DNA of 64,000 bases from Gari tellinella (lineage: Eukaryota; Mollusca; Bivalvia; Cardiida; Psammobiidae): NCBI GenBank assembly GCA_922989275.2, contig OV277864.1, positions 6,882,001-6,946,000 of the forward strand, given 5' to 3'. Each line of letters starts with the position of its first letter. The stretch's first letter is position 1. This document shows positions 43,030-55,576 of the stretch, in pieces. Below the pieces are notes generated by a model that searched no databases, was not told where the DNA came from, and saw only the letters and a list, made by a program, of their open reading frames with translations. The translations under genes were made by a program, and so were the position numbers.

Positions 43030-43850
43030 AACAATAGGTAGACCTATCGAACTATTGCAATAGTACCGACTCCGATAGTATTTTGAAAGTCAATACTATT
43101 GCCGATAGTTACTACAACTATCGATAGTTACGATAGTGACACTTTACTTTTAGTGGAAAACTCTTTTGTCGGAATCAGTATTTGTTTATTAAATCAATCG
43201 ACAAACGCTTGTATTTCTCTCTTATTCGTTTACCGTAAAGCGTCCAGACGACTTGATCGCACGTTTTTAGGAAGTAATAAAGGCCGAGACCGGATGGAAA
43301 ATCGGAAATGAGAATCAATGACTTAGAATCGTTTACCATTTAATAAGTTTAGTTCGTAACTTATATACGTCTTTTCCCCTTATTTTAAATAATTTTATTT
43401 TAGTCATAGGACTGTAAAAAATTGAATTAACTTGAATCCTGGTTCTCGAAAACGAGACGCCGGCATTCCATTCGATCTTAGTGTAAACTGAAAAATCAAA
43501 ATGGCAGACGAAGTGGAAATTGTTGACATCAAGAAAGGTAAAGCTGCACTTTGCCAGCACTTTGGCTTCGTCAAGCAAAACGACACAGCTAGTGGATCAA
43601 ACAAAAGTTGCATGCAGAAAATGTAATATAAAACTTAGTGGAAACACATCCAATTTAATCGATCACATGACACGCAAACGCCCGTCTGTAGCAATAGCGA
43701 AAACGTCTGAAAACTTCCTTCAGAACATGGCTTCGAAGCTATCTAAAGAAGCCTCTATTTATAAGAAAATAATTATTAAAACAACTATCGTGATAGTATT
43801 ACTAGATTCTATTTGAACTATCGCAATACTACCAGGATAGTCTTTTCTTC
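43030..43850. mobile_element. Short element with CTATCG/CGATAG subterminal repeats and BED-finger relic
   Basis: The left side has ACCTATCGAACTATTGC, CCGATAGT and AACTATCGATAGTTACGATAG. The right side has ACAACTATCGTGATAG and GAACTATCGCAATACTACC. A BED-type zinc-finger fragment lies between. This fits an internally deleted hAT-type transposon. Exact ends are not certain. Confidence 0.55.
43501..43816 (+). pseudogene. BED zinc-finger N-terminal fragment (hAT/ZBED-like), frameshifted
   Basis: ATG at 43501 gives MADEVEIVDIKKGKAALC, QHFGFVKQ. After a frame change near 43580 it continues VDQTKVACRKCNIKLSG, NTSNLIDHMTRKRPS. CxxC and the later His residues match the BED finger that begins hAT transposases and ZBED proteins. 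No catalytic domain follows, so this is a truncated relic. Confidence 0.7.
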
Positions 43851-43859
43851 TGACCGGAA

Positions 43860-45640
43860 TAATCTTTCTTTTTGACCGGTTACTAGAATAACCGGAATAC
43901 ACCGAAATATACCGTAATACATGTATACCTATTATGGATCATGAAACAGTTTCAGTTGATGTATAATATACACATTTTTTTGACCTCAATAGGCACCCTT
44001 CAAACTATCCGATCATGTAATATTAGTGCATTTTCAGTGCATTACCTATAGCAGAGACAGAGAAATGTAACTATAGTATGATCAAGCAACCTTATACCGG
44101 TGTATATGTTATACCGGTGTAATCTGAAAAATCCAAATAGCAATGACGTCACTTCATTTACATACCGGATATTTACATAGGGAATGGTAAACTCCCGCGT
44201 CAACTGCGAAATCCATCAAAAGTGTCTATTATGAGCTTTTTCATGTAAATGTACACTTTTCTCAATAAAAGTTCATATTTGCAGAGAAATTCCAACACAT
44301 TTCTGACATTTTCAAGTGACCATTTTGTTTTTATGCCGGCAATTCTCTATATACTATAGTTATGTCTGCTGCTGTGCATCTTACGAAACTGTTTCCGGTC
44401 ATTGACTAAAATCGCAACATCTTGGACATTATTCTACAGGAAGACATTTTTCTATAGGAATTTTTGGCAGATGCACCGGTAAAACATAAGAATTGACGTT
44501 TACCCTTTAGTGTGTATCAGCTGAAATTAGGTAAAACATCAGAAAACTTATGAAATTTCTTGATGTTTTGACGTTTGCATTTCATAAATAAAACGTCCAG
44601 CAACCGAAAATAATCAGGGAAGCAAGTATAAAAGGTCTTTGTAATTATTTAAGTTTTCGATTACATTAAGACCACCGGTAATAGGAAACAGAAGCATATA
44701 TAAGTCTCTGCCTATAGCACCTATAGCTGGAGCATGCTATAGGTATAGTAAATCTGTAACAAATATCTCAACAATAAGAAATAAATGTACATTGAGACCA
44801 TGGTTAAAAATTCTGTCATACGGGGCCCCCCTAGGCTTTCTCAAAGCGCTTTTGACAGTGAACCGTCTTCACTAGGGTACTTCTGAATATCCCAAAGGAC
44901 CCGATCATGTTATATTGGTGCATTTTCAGTGCATTACCTATAGATGAAGCATTCTATAGGTAGTAAATCTGTAACAAATATCTCCACCATAAGAAATAAA
45001 TGTACATAGAGACCATGGTTAACAGATAATACATAGATTTAGATCTTCTTCCAGTTAAGAGCCGGGTATCCTTCCGGAACGTATAGAGGCTCTGTGTGCT
45101 TATGTACATGGTGAGTCGGATCGAGTTAAAATCTTAGTTTAAAACTATTTACAATGTATGTTGATGTCAGCCGCTGGTGGAACACTAGCTACAAGGGATT
45201 CCGCAGTGGTGACAGTTGCGTGCAACTGGTTCCAGCAAACGATGGTTCTCGGGGGGAAAAGGAATTAGCGTAGACCGGGTTGTTAACGATCCACTCATGG
45301 TATAGACGGGCGCCTCTAGTTCTGGCCTCACTTCCTATCCAGATCTATATATTTATTGCCGAGCGTCAGTCACGGCATTAATTAATAATTATTATCATTG
45401 TTGTTATACCTGCGCACTTAATAACTGCGTTCATTAAAACAAGTGTGGATTAATTATAAAATATACTTAAGAGACACACTGGTGAATATTAGTTTAGTTT
45501 AATAATATTAATATTGCTTGCGGATGACATCTTTTGTGCCTGCCAAGTAAGTTCCATTCCTCCACATTAAAGCTTGTCCATTTCGCTAATTTGGGTTATT
45601 GCCGAATACTCTTCATAAAATGTCACGTTGTAGAATCTAA
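43860..45640. other. Repeat-like stretch with an internal duplication
   Basis: GTAAATCTGTAACAAATATC, then GAAATAAATGTACATTGAGAC occurs at about 44748-44806 and again at about 44969-45025. GTGCATTTTCAGTGCATTACC occurs at about 44030 and 44920. TCTCAAAGCGCTTTTGAC at 44840 echoes 42990. No gene recognised. Confidence 0.5.
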
Positions 45641-45650
45641 GAAAAAACTT

Positions 45651-45850
45651 CGTCTTGTAGGCTCCTTACACCATTGGACTACGGTACCAGGGGTCGTGAG
45701 TTCGATCCCCCGCCGGACCAGCGGTCTGACTAGGGGATTTTTTTCTGAATCCCCGATGATGTACAGGAATGTCCTTGAGCAAGACATGTACCGCGAATTG
45801 CTCCTCTCCACCCAGGGGTTAAAATGAGTACCTATGAAGGGTCTGAGTCG
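45651..45850 (+). repeat. tRNA-derived SINE
   Basis: A tRNA-like head with B box GAGTTCGATCCCC (about 45698-45710), then a body GTCCTTGAGCAAGACATG, TTGCTCCTCTCCACCCAG, AATGAGTACC. This head-plus-body layout is typical of metazoan tRNA-SINEs. The family name is not known to me. Confidence 0.7.
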
Positions 45851-46048
45851 GTACTGCGGCTGCATTTGACTGCGCCATATGTTAGCAGTGCTCAATATTG
45901 TAGGCAAGATGGCTCAATGATCAGGGGAGTAAATGTACAGTCGGCTGAGCGGTCATTCGGACTGAAAGTAGACTTTAACTTGGTATATTACTTACTAGTC
46001 CCATCATGATGTAAGTTTGCATTTTTAGATAGTTTTGGTGTTTGTTCA

Positions 46049-46785
46049 TTATAGGAATAAACAACATATTTTTGACGTTCATGACGGTATGACTACATTA
46101 GCTTCGCAGGGGGTAAATTCCGTAAACGCCCGAAGGGCGTTTTCGATAAATTTGCCCCGAAGCTAATGTAGTCATACCGTCATGAGCGGCAAAGAGATGT
46201 TGTTTATTCCTTATATTTATATTTATATTTTCTGTTTTGTCAATTTAATGTGTTTATTGGCCAGATTTGTTTTGCTGTATAAGAATTTATCATATACCGG
46301 TCAAAGAGGTTTGATAGATGTAATGTCGATGTAATAGCCATTCCAGTTTCTAAATATGGTGAGAAAGTAGTCCCAACTACATGTACTGTAACTGTATTAA
46401 AAATTCAGGATTTTTTCCAGTAAACTTTATCTCTGTGAATGGAAATGACTTACAAGGCAAACAAATAACAGTGCAACTTGAATATCTATTGTCAAAGCAC
46501 ATTCTAAAATTACAGGTCGCGGTTGTTTTCTTAACCCATTTACACACATAGCAACGCGATGGCAACGACCTATGGGTCTGTATCACTCCGCTAGTGTCAT
46601 ATTACCGTCGACCAATGGGAGCTTAGTGTTAAGTTCCCGATGTAGTCTATTTGAAGAAGTCCACGGATAGCACGGGGAAAATCCGAACTGGTTAAATCCA
46701 GATTCAAAGTGTAGGTTCATCGGCAGATGACTGCATATTTTTTAATAGGATTACATAAGGACTTTACAGGTTGAATGTAAATATA
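46049..46785. repeat. L repeat, copy 1 (737 bp) with terminal hairpin
   Basis: It begins GGAATAAACAACATATTTT. A hairpin of about 135 bp, GACGGTATGACTACATTAGC, then AAACGCCCGAAGGGCGTTTT and mirror, is followed by 590 bp of unstructured sequence. It is repeated almost exactly at 52777. Confidence 0.88.
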
Positions 46786-48060
46786 GTAATTTGAACATTT
46801 TATTATTCTTACTTGTTCACACGGATTAGCAGTATTTGTCAGCTAGCTGTTTGCGCCCCGTGAGGGTTCGTACCATTTTGAGTCGGTCCAGGGCTTTTGT
46901 TTCCAAAAATTGGGAAGGGGCCTTAGCCTTTCATTTTGGGAAATTCAAACGCAAATTCGGCCGAATTTGGGAAAATAACTGACTTACAAGATGCTTAAAA
47001 AACTAAATGAATGTCTATATAAATACAGAAAATAGAAAGTTGCTTTATTTTAATAATTGAAAACAGAGACCATGTATGTACACAGAGCTAATAGCTAATA
47101 TAAATCATTGTTGAAAACAAAGTCATTTAACATTAAAACAGCACTGGTTATTGATTAGGACACTTCTAATGTAGTTTTATCATCAAAATATGTTTTTTTT
47201 CTATGATAATTATATAAGGCATTTTATTTTGGGAAATTCTCTCACCAAAATTGGGGTAAAAAGAGGCTTTTTGCAATGGGGAAGTCACCTGTTATTGGCC
47301 CCAGGGCCTGATATAGAAGGTAAAAAAGCCCTGCGGTCTGAGTATTATTACGCAAAAAGCATTTGTCACAGTGTGTAGGTTTGTCATGACTTTTACTAGT
47401 CCACATGTTTACAGTTACATGATATGGAGCTATTTCTCGTCTTTGCCATATCCTCACTGTACACCGGCAATGCGCGTTTTACTGTTAGCAAAATCTCACT
47501 TCATAAGTTAACTGTCGCCCGACCGATATTCAGTTGGGCATCAAATTGCTCAAAAAGTAAGGCATTAATCTTAAAAGTAAGACTATACCAACAGATTCAG
47601 TATGCAAAAATACACCAACCTGGTACCCAAAAAAAATCTTTAAAACACTTAATTTGACTTTTAATCCAGAGATGTAATCCAGTGTGTATCATCTCTGTGT
47701 ACAGCGTGTACTACACTGGGGGGAAACGTTTCTTTCGTTTTGCCATCGTTGTGTTGAAATACAGCTCATTATATAGCATTATCCGGTGTACTTTTCCAAC
47801 CAGTGTACTAGCTGCCATGTAAACAACATAAAAACAGCCGCTGCTCGAGTATTTTGAAAAGTTTAAAATTAGATGAATAGCAACCTGAAGCTTGATTTGA
47901 GGTCAGAAATTGTTTTCAAAAGGACTTTAAGCAATAATTGTGTGATTTTAACTAGTAAATGTGACGCAATCTGAGAGTATAAGGAATGAGGCAAAACTTA
48001 TTTTCCTCCCTGTTTTTGGCCTATTGCCATGAGACCCTGAGGACGGCACCCATCAAAATT
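46786..48060. other. Unassigned, repeat-like
   Basis: CAGGGCTTTTGTTTCC and GGGCCTTAGCC near 46900, and GGCCCCAGGGCCTG near 47300, could be the ends of one element. No ORF with recognisable features. Confidence 0.4.
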
Positions 48061-48109
48061 TAATTTGTCGTCACAGGCGTTCATTGATGAGACTAGACTT
48101 GTACCGCCT

Positions 48110-48490
48110 TGCTGTACAAGCGTGCTTTTTGGCCGGATTGAAAATGCGGTCTATAGATTGGCGAATGCCGTCCGTCCGTCCGTCTGTCCGTCCGTCCTCA
48201 TTTTGGTTGACCTTTTTGTTAGTGTCAGTTTTAGTCAAAGCTTAAGTCCTACAGCAACCAAATTTGACATGTACACTTATAGTGAGGTCATCATCACATG
48301 CTGTGGGTAACATGGTCACTGTGACCTAGATTTCACGGTCCAATGACTTAGAGAATTCTTGGTTAACCTTTTCGTTTACGTCTTGGTTTACCTTTTTGTT
48401 AGTGTCAGTTTTAGTCAAAGTTTAAGTCCTACAGCAACCAAATTTGGCATGTACAGTTGTAGTGAGGTCATCATCACATGCCATGGGTAA
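48110..48490. repeat. GTCCGTCC-rich repeat with a direct duplication
   Basis: CCGTCCGTCCGTCTGTCC at about 48173. A 90-bp segment containing TTTTAGTCAAAG, GTCCTACAGCAACCAAATTT occurs at about 48208 and 48390. Confidence 0.7.
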
Positions 48491-48667
48491 CTATATTATA
48501 TATATATATATAAAGCAAAAGTGCAGACAATCCGGCCATACCGACCTTGGCGGTTTCTCGTATGTTATTTTTATCATTAATTCTATTCGCATTAATATAT
48601 ACCTATTTTCAAGATGTTTTGAAGGGTAATTTGGTTTTCAGTCACTTTAAATTTTTATATAAACCCT

Positions 48668-48935
48668 GCAGCTGTGTAGCTCAGTGGTTTGGAGTCCACT
48701 TGCGGGTTCAATCCCTAGCGGTGTCACACCAATGACTTAATAATACGCCCCATCTGAAGACGGGCCTATAAAATTTGGAAGTGATGGCTTCCCTCCTTGG
48801 CGCTTAGGATTTTAGGTTAGCATTATGAATGGTTCATCGGTGTGGGGATAAAGTGACTGGCCAGGTTCAGTCCCTCAGGTGCACCTCATAAGTATAGTAT
48901 TACTCAAAAGGGGTGTAAAGCACTATAAAAACAAA
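48668..48935 (+). repeat. tRNA-derived SINE
   Basis: Head GTGTAGCTCAGTGGTTTGG with B box CGGGTTCAATCCC, then a body with CTTCCCTCCTTGGCGCTTAGG and GTGTAAAGCACTATAAAA. A related copy lies at 62439. Confidence 0.75.
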
Positions 48936-50230
48936 CAGAGGTTCATTGTATCAATCTTATAATTATATCAATTAATTTCCTTATAAAGTCCACTGTGTCG
49001 CCAAATAAAGAACAGTTACTATAAAATTGTTGTATTATACAAGCATGTCTTGTATATATAACAGTCAATCACGGAGAAAGAACAGATTACTCCGTGAGTC
49101 AATAAATGGTTTATTTTCTAAAAATATATGTCCGATTGAGGAGCAGAACCGAAGTTAAACGTCCCGGAAAATTCATACCAGACCAGAAAAATAATTTGAT
49201 CTCCCTTATTTTATTAAATAAAAATGTAATACCTCATCCGTTTTATACTGGATGTTATAAAATCGACACATGTATTGTCGTCTTTATCTGCTTGTGTTTT
49301 AGTCGTAGCCCTGTAAAAACCCCGAAGATATCCTGGAGCCGATGTTTATGGTTAATGTTTACGGAAATATTTGCAGATAAGATATAACGGAGAGACTCTT
49401 TTCGAAAGCCACTGCCTTTATTCACAACCAGTATGCAAATCTTAAACTTACTTATTATCAAGAGTATCCAGTGCCCGACCCCGATTTTCTTTCAAGGCCA
49501 CAATCTGTATATACGCCACCTCAAGTATGGCTGGATTAAGCACTAATAGCTCGAAATTTTGATGTTCTGCTATGCACCCCTGTCACCAAGACACCCAATC
49601 GTCAGTTCATTTGTTCTGCAGCAAGTATTATCCTCCTTTGTAGACATTAACCCATTAAGCCATACTGACTCATATTGACTCATTGAGCAATAGCCTCATA
49701 CTGACTCATTTTGACACACTTTAATCCACTAGCTTGTATTGAGATAAGCATTGATAATTGTTTATCGCTTATGAGTTAATGGGCTAGAACACAAGTATTG
49801 CCGTCGCAAACTTGTCCGGCGAATGCGCTTCCTCTTCGCCCGACCCGTCGTAGTCTCTATATTCTAATATTACATACTCTGATAATTGAGGATCGAAATC
49901 GTAACACTGAAGTCCGAAAGTGTTGTTTCCTTCCTCCATATTTCCAAATTTTCTCAGTATTTCAGTTTATTAATGTTAACGATGTAAATTCCTCGCACTT
50001 TACGGCCTTCCCGGTTAGACTCGCTATAACCGGAAGGGATAAATTACGTCACACAGGTAAATAAAATGGCGGCCCACATGGTCGCTTGCACAGTCATATA
50101 TCTCATAGTTTAAACGGCCCTAACTACTTCATTTTTTATTATTTTTCAAAATTTCAAACGCAGAAGGCGATTTTATTTCAATATCTTTCATTTAAAAGTT
50201 ATTTATAACCAGCTGTCCATTTTCCTTTAA
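48936..50230. other. Unassigned stretch
   Basis: TTAACCCATTAAGCC to GAGTTAATGGGC (about 49650-49790) may be a TTAA-type element. The rest has no recognisable gene or repeat end. Confidence 0.4.
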
Positions 50231-50232
50231 AG

Positions 50233-50368
50233 CAGGCTACAAGTAAAACTTATTTACAAAAGGCTCACTGTACCTTCAGGCTCATTCTGCTTTACTATCA
50301 GGCTTTCAGCCTGCTTTAAGTGCTCTTAGTCTTAAAAAACTATGAACCAGCTATGGAGTAAAGGGTTA
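50233..50368. mobile_element. G-family MITE, right part
   Basis: TTTAAAGCAGGCTACAAG, a damaged core with CATTCTGCTTTAC and CAGCCTGCTTTAAG, then GAGTAAAGGGTTAA. Confidence 0.6.
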
Positions 50369-51261
50369 AAAACTACTGTAACTCACAATATTCCAAATAT
50401 TAAAACCTGGAACAAAAGTGTACCTAAGCCACCCTTATCTCAGGTTTTATACTGTGGGGCAAGTGTTCCTTTTACACAGACACTTTTTACATTTTGATGT
50501 GATGAAGCACATTGATGCCAAATGGAACATTTCTTCCTACCAGCTTTAAAGGGTATTGAATGAGTGTGTTTTCAGTGTTGATTCATTAACGATTTAGCAA
50601 AATTGATATTTACAGCCATTGGCAAACAACCTACCACTTTAACCAACAGGTTCAGTAAATTAAACTGAGCCCCATAATTAAGATTTGTCATTCACATCCA
50701 CCAACAATAGACCCGCGCAGTCTACACTGCTGTCCATTTCTTCAATACCCTAGACAGGAAACAATGGACCAAAACTAATATGCTGGCCTTTATGTCACTT
50801 CCACATAAACCACGTCATATACTGATCCGGCTAATGCTGATAAATGCTCACGCGATTATACTGTCCTTTAAATAGAAGTTTCAGGCTTTAAAAACTAAAT
50901 TTTTGTTCGTCTATGCTCACACTTACATTTGTTCACACTCCAGCTTTTACAACTACATACCAAAATTATCCTCATCATAAATAAATCATTTTACAATTTT
51001 ACACATTTTTATGCAAATATCTTTCACTTCCACTCACCACCACACAACTGCAATCCCCAAGCCTTCAGCACTTTCAGTGCTTTGATTAATAAACTCGTTG
51101 ACTAAAATGAATATTACGCTCGCCAAGGCTCGTGTCATATTATTTTAGTCAACTCGTTTATTAAAAATGATAAATAATGCGCACTCATACAAGATCCTCT
51201 ATTTATATATACAAGGTTTCGTATAAATTGACAATAAAAAGCTTCCCTGCCTTACACTGCT
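50369..51261. other. Unassigned stretch
   Basis: An inverted pair, TTTGATTAATAAACTCGTTGAC and GTCAACTCGTTTATTAAAAAT near 51080-51170, forms a hairpin of about 80 bp. Nothing else recognised. Confidence 0.4.
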
Positions 51262-51485
51262 TTAACCCCTTCACTGCATTACCCCCGAGTTCAGTAGTTA
51301 TTTGCAAACAGTTTGGATCCTGATCAGACGCCGCGTAACGCGGTGTCTGATCAGGATCCAACTGTTTGACACTCGTTTCAATATTTATTACAAAGTACGT
51401 CAAAATACCTAAAAACGTTTTTTTAAAAAATGAAGCAGACGACAATGGTTTAAAATTGATGACGTCATGGCAGTGAAGGGGTTAA
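51262..51485. mobile_element. B-family MITE
   Basis: TTAACCCCTTCACTGC to GGCAGTGAAGGGGTTAA, with core GCAAACAGTTTGGATCC, GACGCCGCGTAACGCGG and mirror. A half core of another copy lies at 51648-51710. Confidence 0.85.
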
Positions 51486-51719
51486 ATGGGCAAGGTGTGG
51501 TTCTTCCGTGATATATTATATCATCCAGAGCTTTTTTAACTCTTCTCCTGTCAGAGTATTCTCTGCTTGAAATTGTCGATTGAAAAAAACAATATTCAAT
51601 TAATGTTAATAGTTTACTTTTCTCAATTCCATAAACTTAAAGACGAGTGTCAAACAGTTTGATTCCAGGTCAGACGCTGCGTAATGCGGGGTATGATGGA
51701 TCAGATCTGTTTGGACCTA

Positions 51720-52580
51720 CCAGTAAAGTCTCGATCGGCAGGAAATGGGTAGTAGTTAAGGTACTTCGCATATGCGCGTAGTTATGAAACTTTTCATGAA
51801 GAATGATAATAGCCTAAGAAACAATGTTTGTAAATATAGGCAAAATTTATCGTGTGGTTTGTCTTTAAGGTCTTTTTTCTGACAAAAACCTAGAATTTTG
51901 ATGATTTTATTTTTCTTAAAAATGAATAAAGCTAATGACTATAATTCTCACCCAATAAGTAGTCCACAACATTCATTACAAGAAAAGCTAAAAACATTTT
52001 GAATAAGGGTGTTCAGAAAGATATTATCAGCTATTTAAATTTTGCAAAATGCTAAAAAATTGAATAACAAAAAACTGACTCATTCAATGTATATTTGTTT
52101 TCATTTTATTCAAATATATGGTTGATGAACTAGTCAGTCTGAAAAAATTAGAAAATATTACAGTCAGGATTTGTTGTAATAACATATTTTCTTATTAAAA
52201 TGTGGGATATTTGTTGTTTAGATACAGTTACCTACCTTAGAATTAAAACTTTGTCATTAAAATGCATTATTATTTATTCATGGACTTGCATACAAGGTTT
52301 ATTATATTGTTATAACATAATTATAATGGGCAATATCGATCTTGAAAAGGTAAGCGTATTGATAAGCTTCCATGTGTGGCTTTATAGTTCGATCAAATCG
52401 TTTACATGTATACCGATTTAATTGACTTGTAAGTCATTAAACTAAAACGTACAGGTAAGTGGACATATACTTGGACCGCAACATCACTAGTTCTAATCAA
52501 CGAAGACTAAACATAACATGTCTCTTGATTACTGCGTTATGGATTGACAAGTCAATAAATCGGACACTAAAAAAAATATT
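51720..52580. other. AT-rich unassigned stretch
   Basis: Short frames only. The inverted words TTGACTTGTAAGTCA and TTGACAAGTCAATAAATC sit near 52425-52560 beside a tRNA-like block. Confidence 0.4.
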
Positions 52581-52652
52581 TGGATCGGATGGGTCTCGAA
52601 CCTATGACCTTTTCATTGCTAGTCAACCACTATACTAACTGCGCTATGAAGG
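52581..52652 (-). repeat. tRNA-like sequence
   Basis: Minus strand: A box TAGCGCAGTTAGTATAGTGG, B box AGGTTCGAGACCC. The D and T arms are plausible, but the acceptor strands do not pair, so it is probably tRNA-derived rather than functional. Confidence 0.55.
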
Positions 52653-52776
52653 ATTATACTAATTCGTACCAACATTTCCTTTATATAAATACGTACGAAA
52701 ACAGTCTGTGTCGTCAAGACGCATATCCGCTCGCCCGCAAGACCGACTTCCGGTAGCCAAAGGCATTAAAGGATAT

Positions 52777-53512
52777 TATAGGAATAAACAACATCTTTTT
52801 GACGTTCATGACGGTATGACTACATTAGCTTCGCAGGGGGTAAAATCCGTAAACGCCCGAAGGGCGTTTTCGTTTAATTTACCCCCAAAGCTAATGTAGT
52901 CATATCGTCATGAGCGGCAAAGAGATGTTGTTTATTCCTTATATTTATATTTATATTTTCTGTCTTGTCAATTTAATGTGTTTATTGGCCAGATTTGTTT
53001 TCCTGTATAAGAATTTATCATATACCGGTCAAAGAGGTTTGATAGATGTAATGTCGATGTAATAGCCATTCCAGTTTCTAAATATGGTGAGAAAGTAGTC
53101 CCCACTACATGTACTGTAACTGTATTAAAAATTCAGGATTTTTTCAGTAAACTTTCTCTCTGTGAATGGAAAAGACTTACAAGGCAAACAAATAACAGTG
53201 CAACTTGAATATCTATTGCCAAAGCACATTCTAAAAATACAGGTCGCGGTTGTTTTCTTAACCCATTTACACACATAGCAACGCGATGGCAACGACCTAT
53301 GGGTCTGTATATCTCCGCTAGTGTCATATGACCGTCGACCAATGGGAGCTTAGTGTTAAGTGCCCGATGTAGTCTATTTGAAGAAGTCCACGAATAGCAC
53401 GGGGTAATCCGAACTGGCTAAATCCAGTTCGGAAGTGTAGGTTCATCGGCAGATGTACAGAATATTTTTAATAGGATTACATAAAGACTTTACAGGGTGA
53501 ATGTAAATATAT
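52777..53512. repeat. L repeat, copy 2 (736 bp)
   Basis: Direct repeat of 46049-46785 in the same orientation, including the hairpin with CGCCCGAAGGGCG. Few substitutions are visible. Confidence 0.88.
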
Positions 53513-53709
53513 ACCCTTGTCCAACAAATTTGTGATAATTGATGCAAACAGGTTTGATCTCGGTCAGACGCAGATTGACTCGGCATCTCATCAGGATCAC
53601 AGTTGTTGACACTGATGGTATTCTGTTTAAAGAAGTTTCAGACGTCACATTTTGCAGACGATAATAACGTTACATTTTAAAGGTTAAAATAATTGTTTTT
53701 ATTATGCTA

Positions 53710-53956
53710 CAGTGGAGAAAACGTTATTCTTTCCCAATAAACGCGTTTACGCTAAAACTATTATTTCCCAGTGCAAACAGTTTGGAGCCAGAGCAGACGC
53801 CGGGTAACCCGGCGTCTGATTAGGCTCCAAACTGTTTGCCACCAAGATAAACATGAAATATCAGAATTGTCCAAAAGTTGTTCTTTTCTACGTTTTAGCG
53901 CTTTGCGTTTGCGTACGTTTGCGTTTAAACGGGAAAGAACAACAGATTCTCCACTG
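53710..53956. mobile_element. A-family MITE
   Basis: CAGTGGAGAAAACG to ATTCTCCACTG, TA-flanked. Confidence 0.92.
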
Positions 53957-54313
53957 TACTAGTTAACAGTACATTACAATGACACGTTTACTGAGAGGCC
54001 TTTCACAATACGAATGAACAATCATTAATATATTGTTAGATTAGTATAGGTCAAAAGTATAATAGTAAGCTTTATAGAAAACGCGATTTTCGTTAAAATT
54101 TGAAAATGACGCTTACTGTACATGTATCAGTATAAAAATCAATAAAAAAGTCAATATTAGCTCGATATGTTTGATCTATACATCAAATAAGTTAGCAGAA
54201 AATAAACAATAAAATCACAACATATATTTTTTCTTCTTCTAAAATATTAAGTTAAAATGGCGTGTCACACGTAACAAAAATACATTCTTATTAAGTTTTT
54301 AAGGCGTATATGT

Positions 54314-55435
54314 ATGTTTGTTTTTCATCCAAATGCCGTCAAAATACGACGGGACAACGTCAAGGTCAACATTTATCAAGGACGTAATTTGTGTAAAGTT
54401 CGAAGAGCATCTCCGCTTCCGGTTGTAGAAACAAGTTTAGTACAGAAACTGTCACACGTAGAGGAAAATCCACAATGCAGTTACAAACACACATATTATT
54501 CAAAATATAGAAACGAAGTAGGAACACGTTTTCTACCATATAAAAGTTATTTTGATGCTGATTGTAATTCCTTATGAACATATTATTAAAACGTTGAAAC
54601 AGTTAACTTGATTGATGTTTTCTTTAGGTTGAAAAAAAAGTCACATATGGCATTTTCAGTGATTTTTTGACGTTCATCGTGTTAAATTTCATTTTCAAAG
54701 TAACTGTACACAATTATATAGCACAAGAAACGGTTCATATTCTAAGATTTTATATGATAAAATTATCTTTGCCGTGGGTTGAACAGTCTTAGTTTTATGA
54801 ATGTTTTATCAAGGTTGAATTTTTGTCACACTTTACGTAAATGCAATTTAACGTTACAGTAACGTATTAATTTTGGGCACGTTGTATATGTATGTATGTA
54901 CATGTACACTCGTTTCAGCTTCAAATATTAAGATGGAAGAATGGAAAGAAAAAGGAAAATTAAAATACATGACAGCTTGATCTCGCCATATACATGTATC
55001 GCGGAAATGCGAAAATACAAAAAACATGCCCATGACAAATTTTCATTTTGTCAACAAATATACAATGCACTAAATCAGATCAATTTAAGAGACGAATTTT
55101 CCGCTACGTGGATACAATTGCCAGAATTTCATCACAATGTTTCAAACCCATATCTGGTATCAGAAGTACTCGAAGGGTTTCTGTAGGGAAATTCAGGATG
55201 GTTATACCTGGGACAATTGTCATGCTATACATGTGAAATATGTCTATCCGGAAAAAATCAATACTTGTTCCAATCGACACATTATTTTTGAAGCGATTCA
55301 TGTTGATCCTGCAACCTCACTTCAAACTCAAATCGAGGACGATCAACCGGAAGAAGTTACACAGCCCAAACATCTACTGTCCGCAAGAACTTTACACCGC
55401 TGAAGACGATGATGTTTACATGATTGAGGTAAAGT
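54314..55435 (+). pseudogene. Unrecognised protein-like frames, broken
   Basis: Successive frames look more protein-like than the surrounding DNA: 54314-54577 (contains VKIRRDNVKVNIYQGRNL), 54941-55186 (YISPYTC-like, then INLRDEFSATWIQLPEFHHN), 55137-55403 (REIQDGYTWDNCHAIHVKYV), and a frame ending VYMIE|GTAAAG at 55434. They lie in different frames, so the gene is decayed or multi-exon. I do not recognise the family. Confidence 0.35.
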
Positions 55436-55576
55436 TAATTAATTTGTTTAATTATGTGAATAAAAGTGAATATATAATGGATCTTTTAACACACGTACAT
55501 AAATATTCTTTAGTCAAACTATAATAATAATTGTATTAATAATAATAATAATATTTTATGTCATATACACTATATA

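Noticed and set aside
52200..52421. AT-rich 73-codon frame
   Set aside because: Low complexity, Ile/Leu/Tyr-rich and without motif; typical of chance frames in AT-rich DNA.
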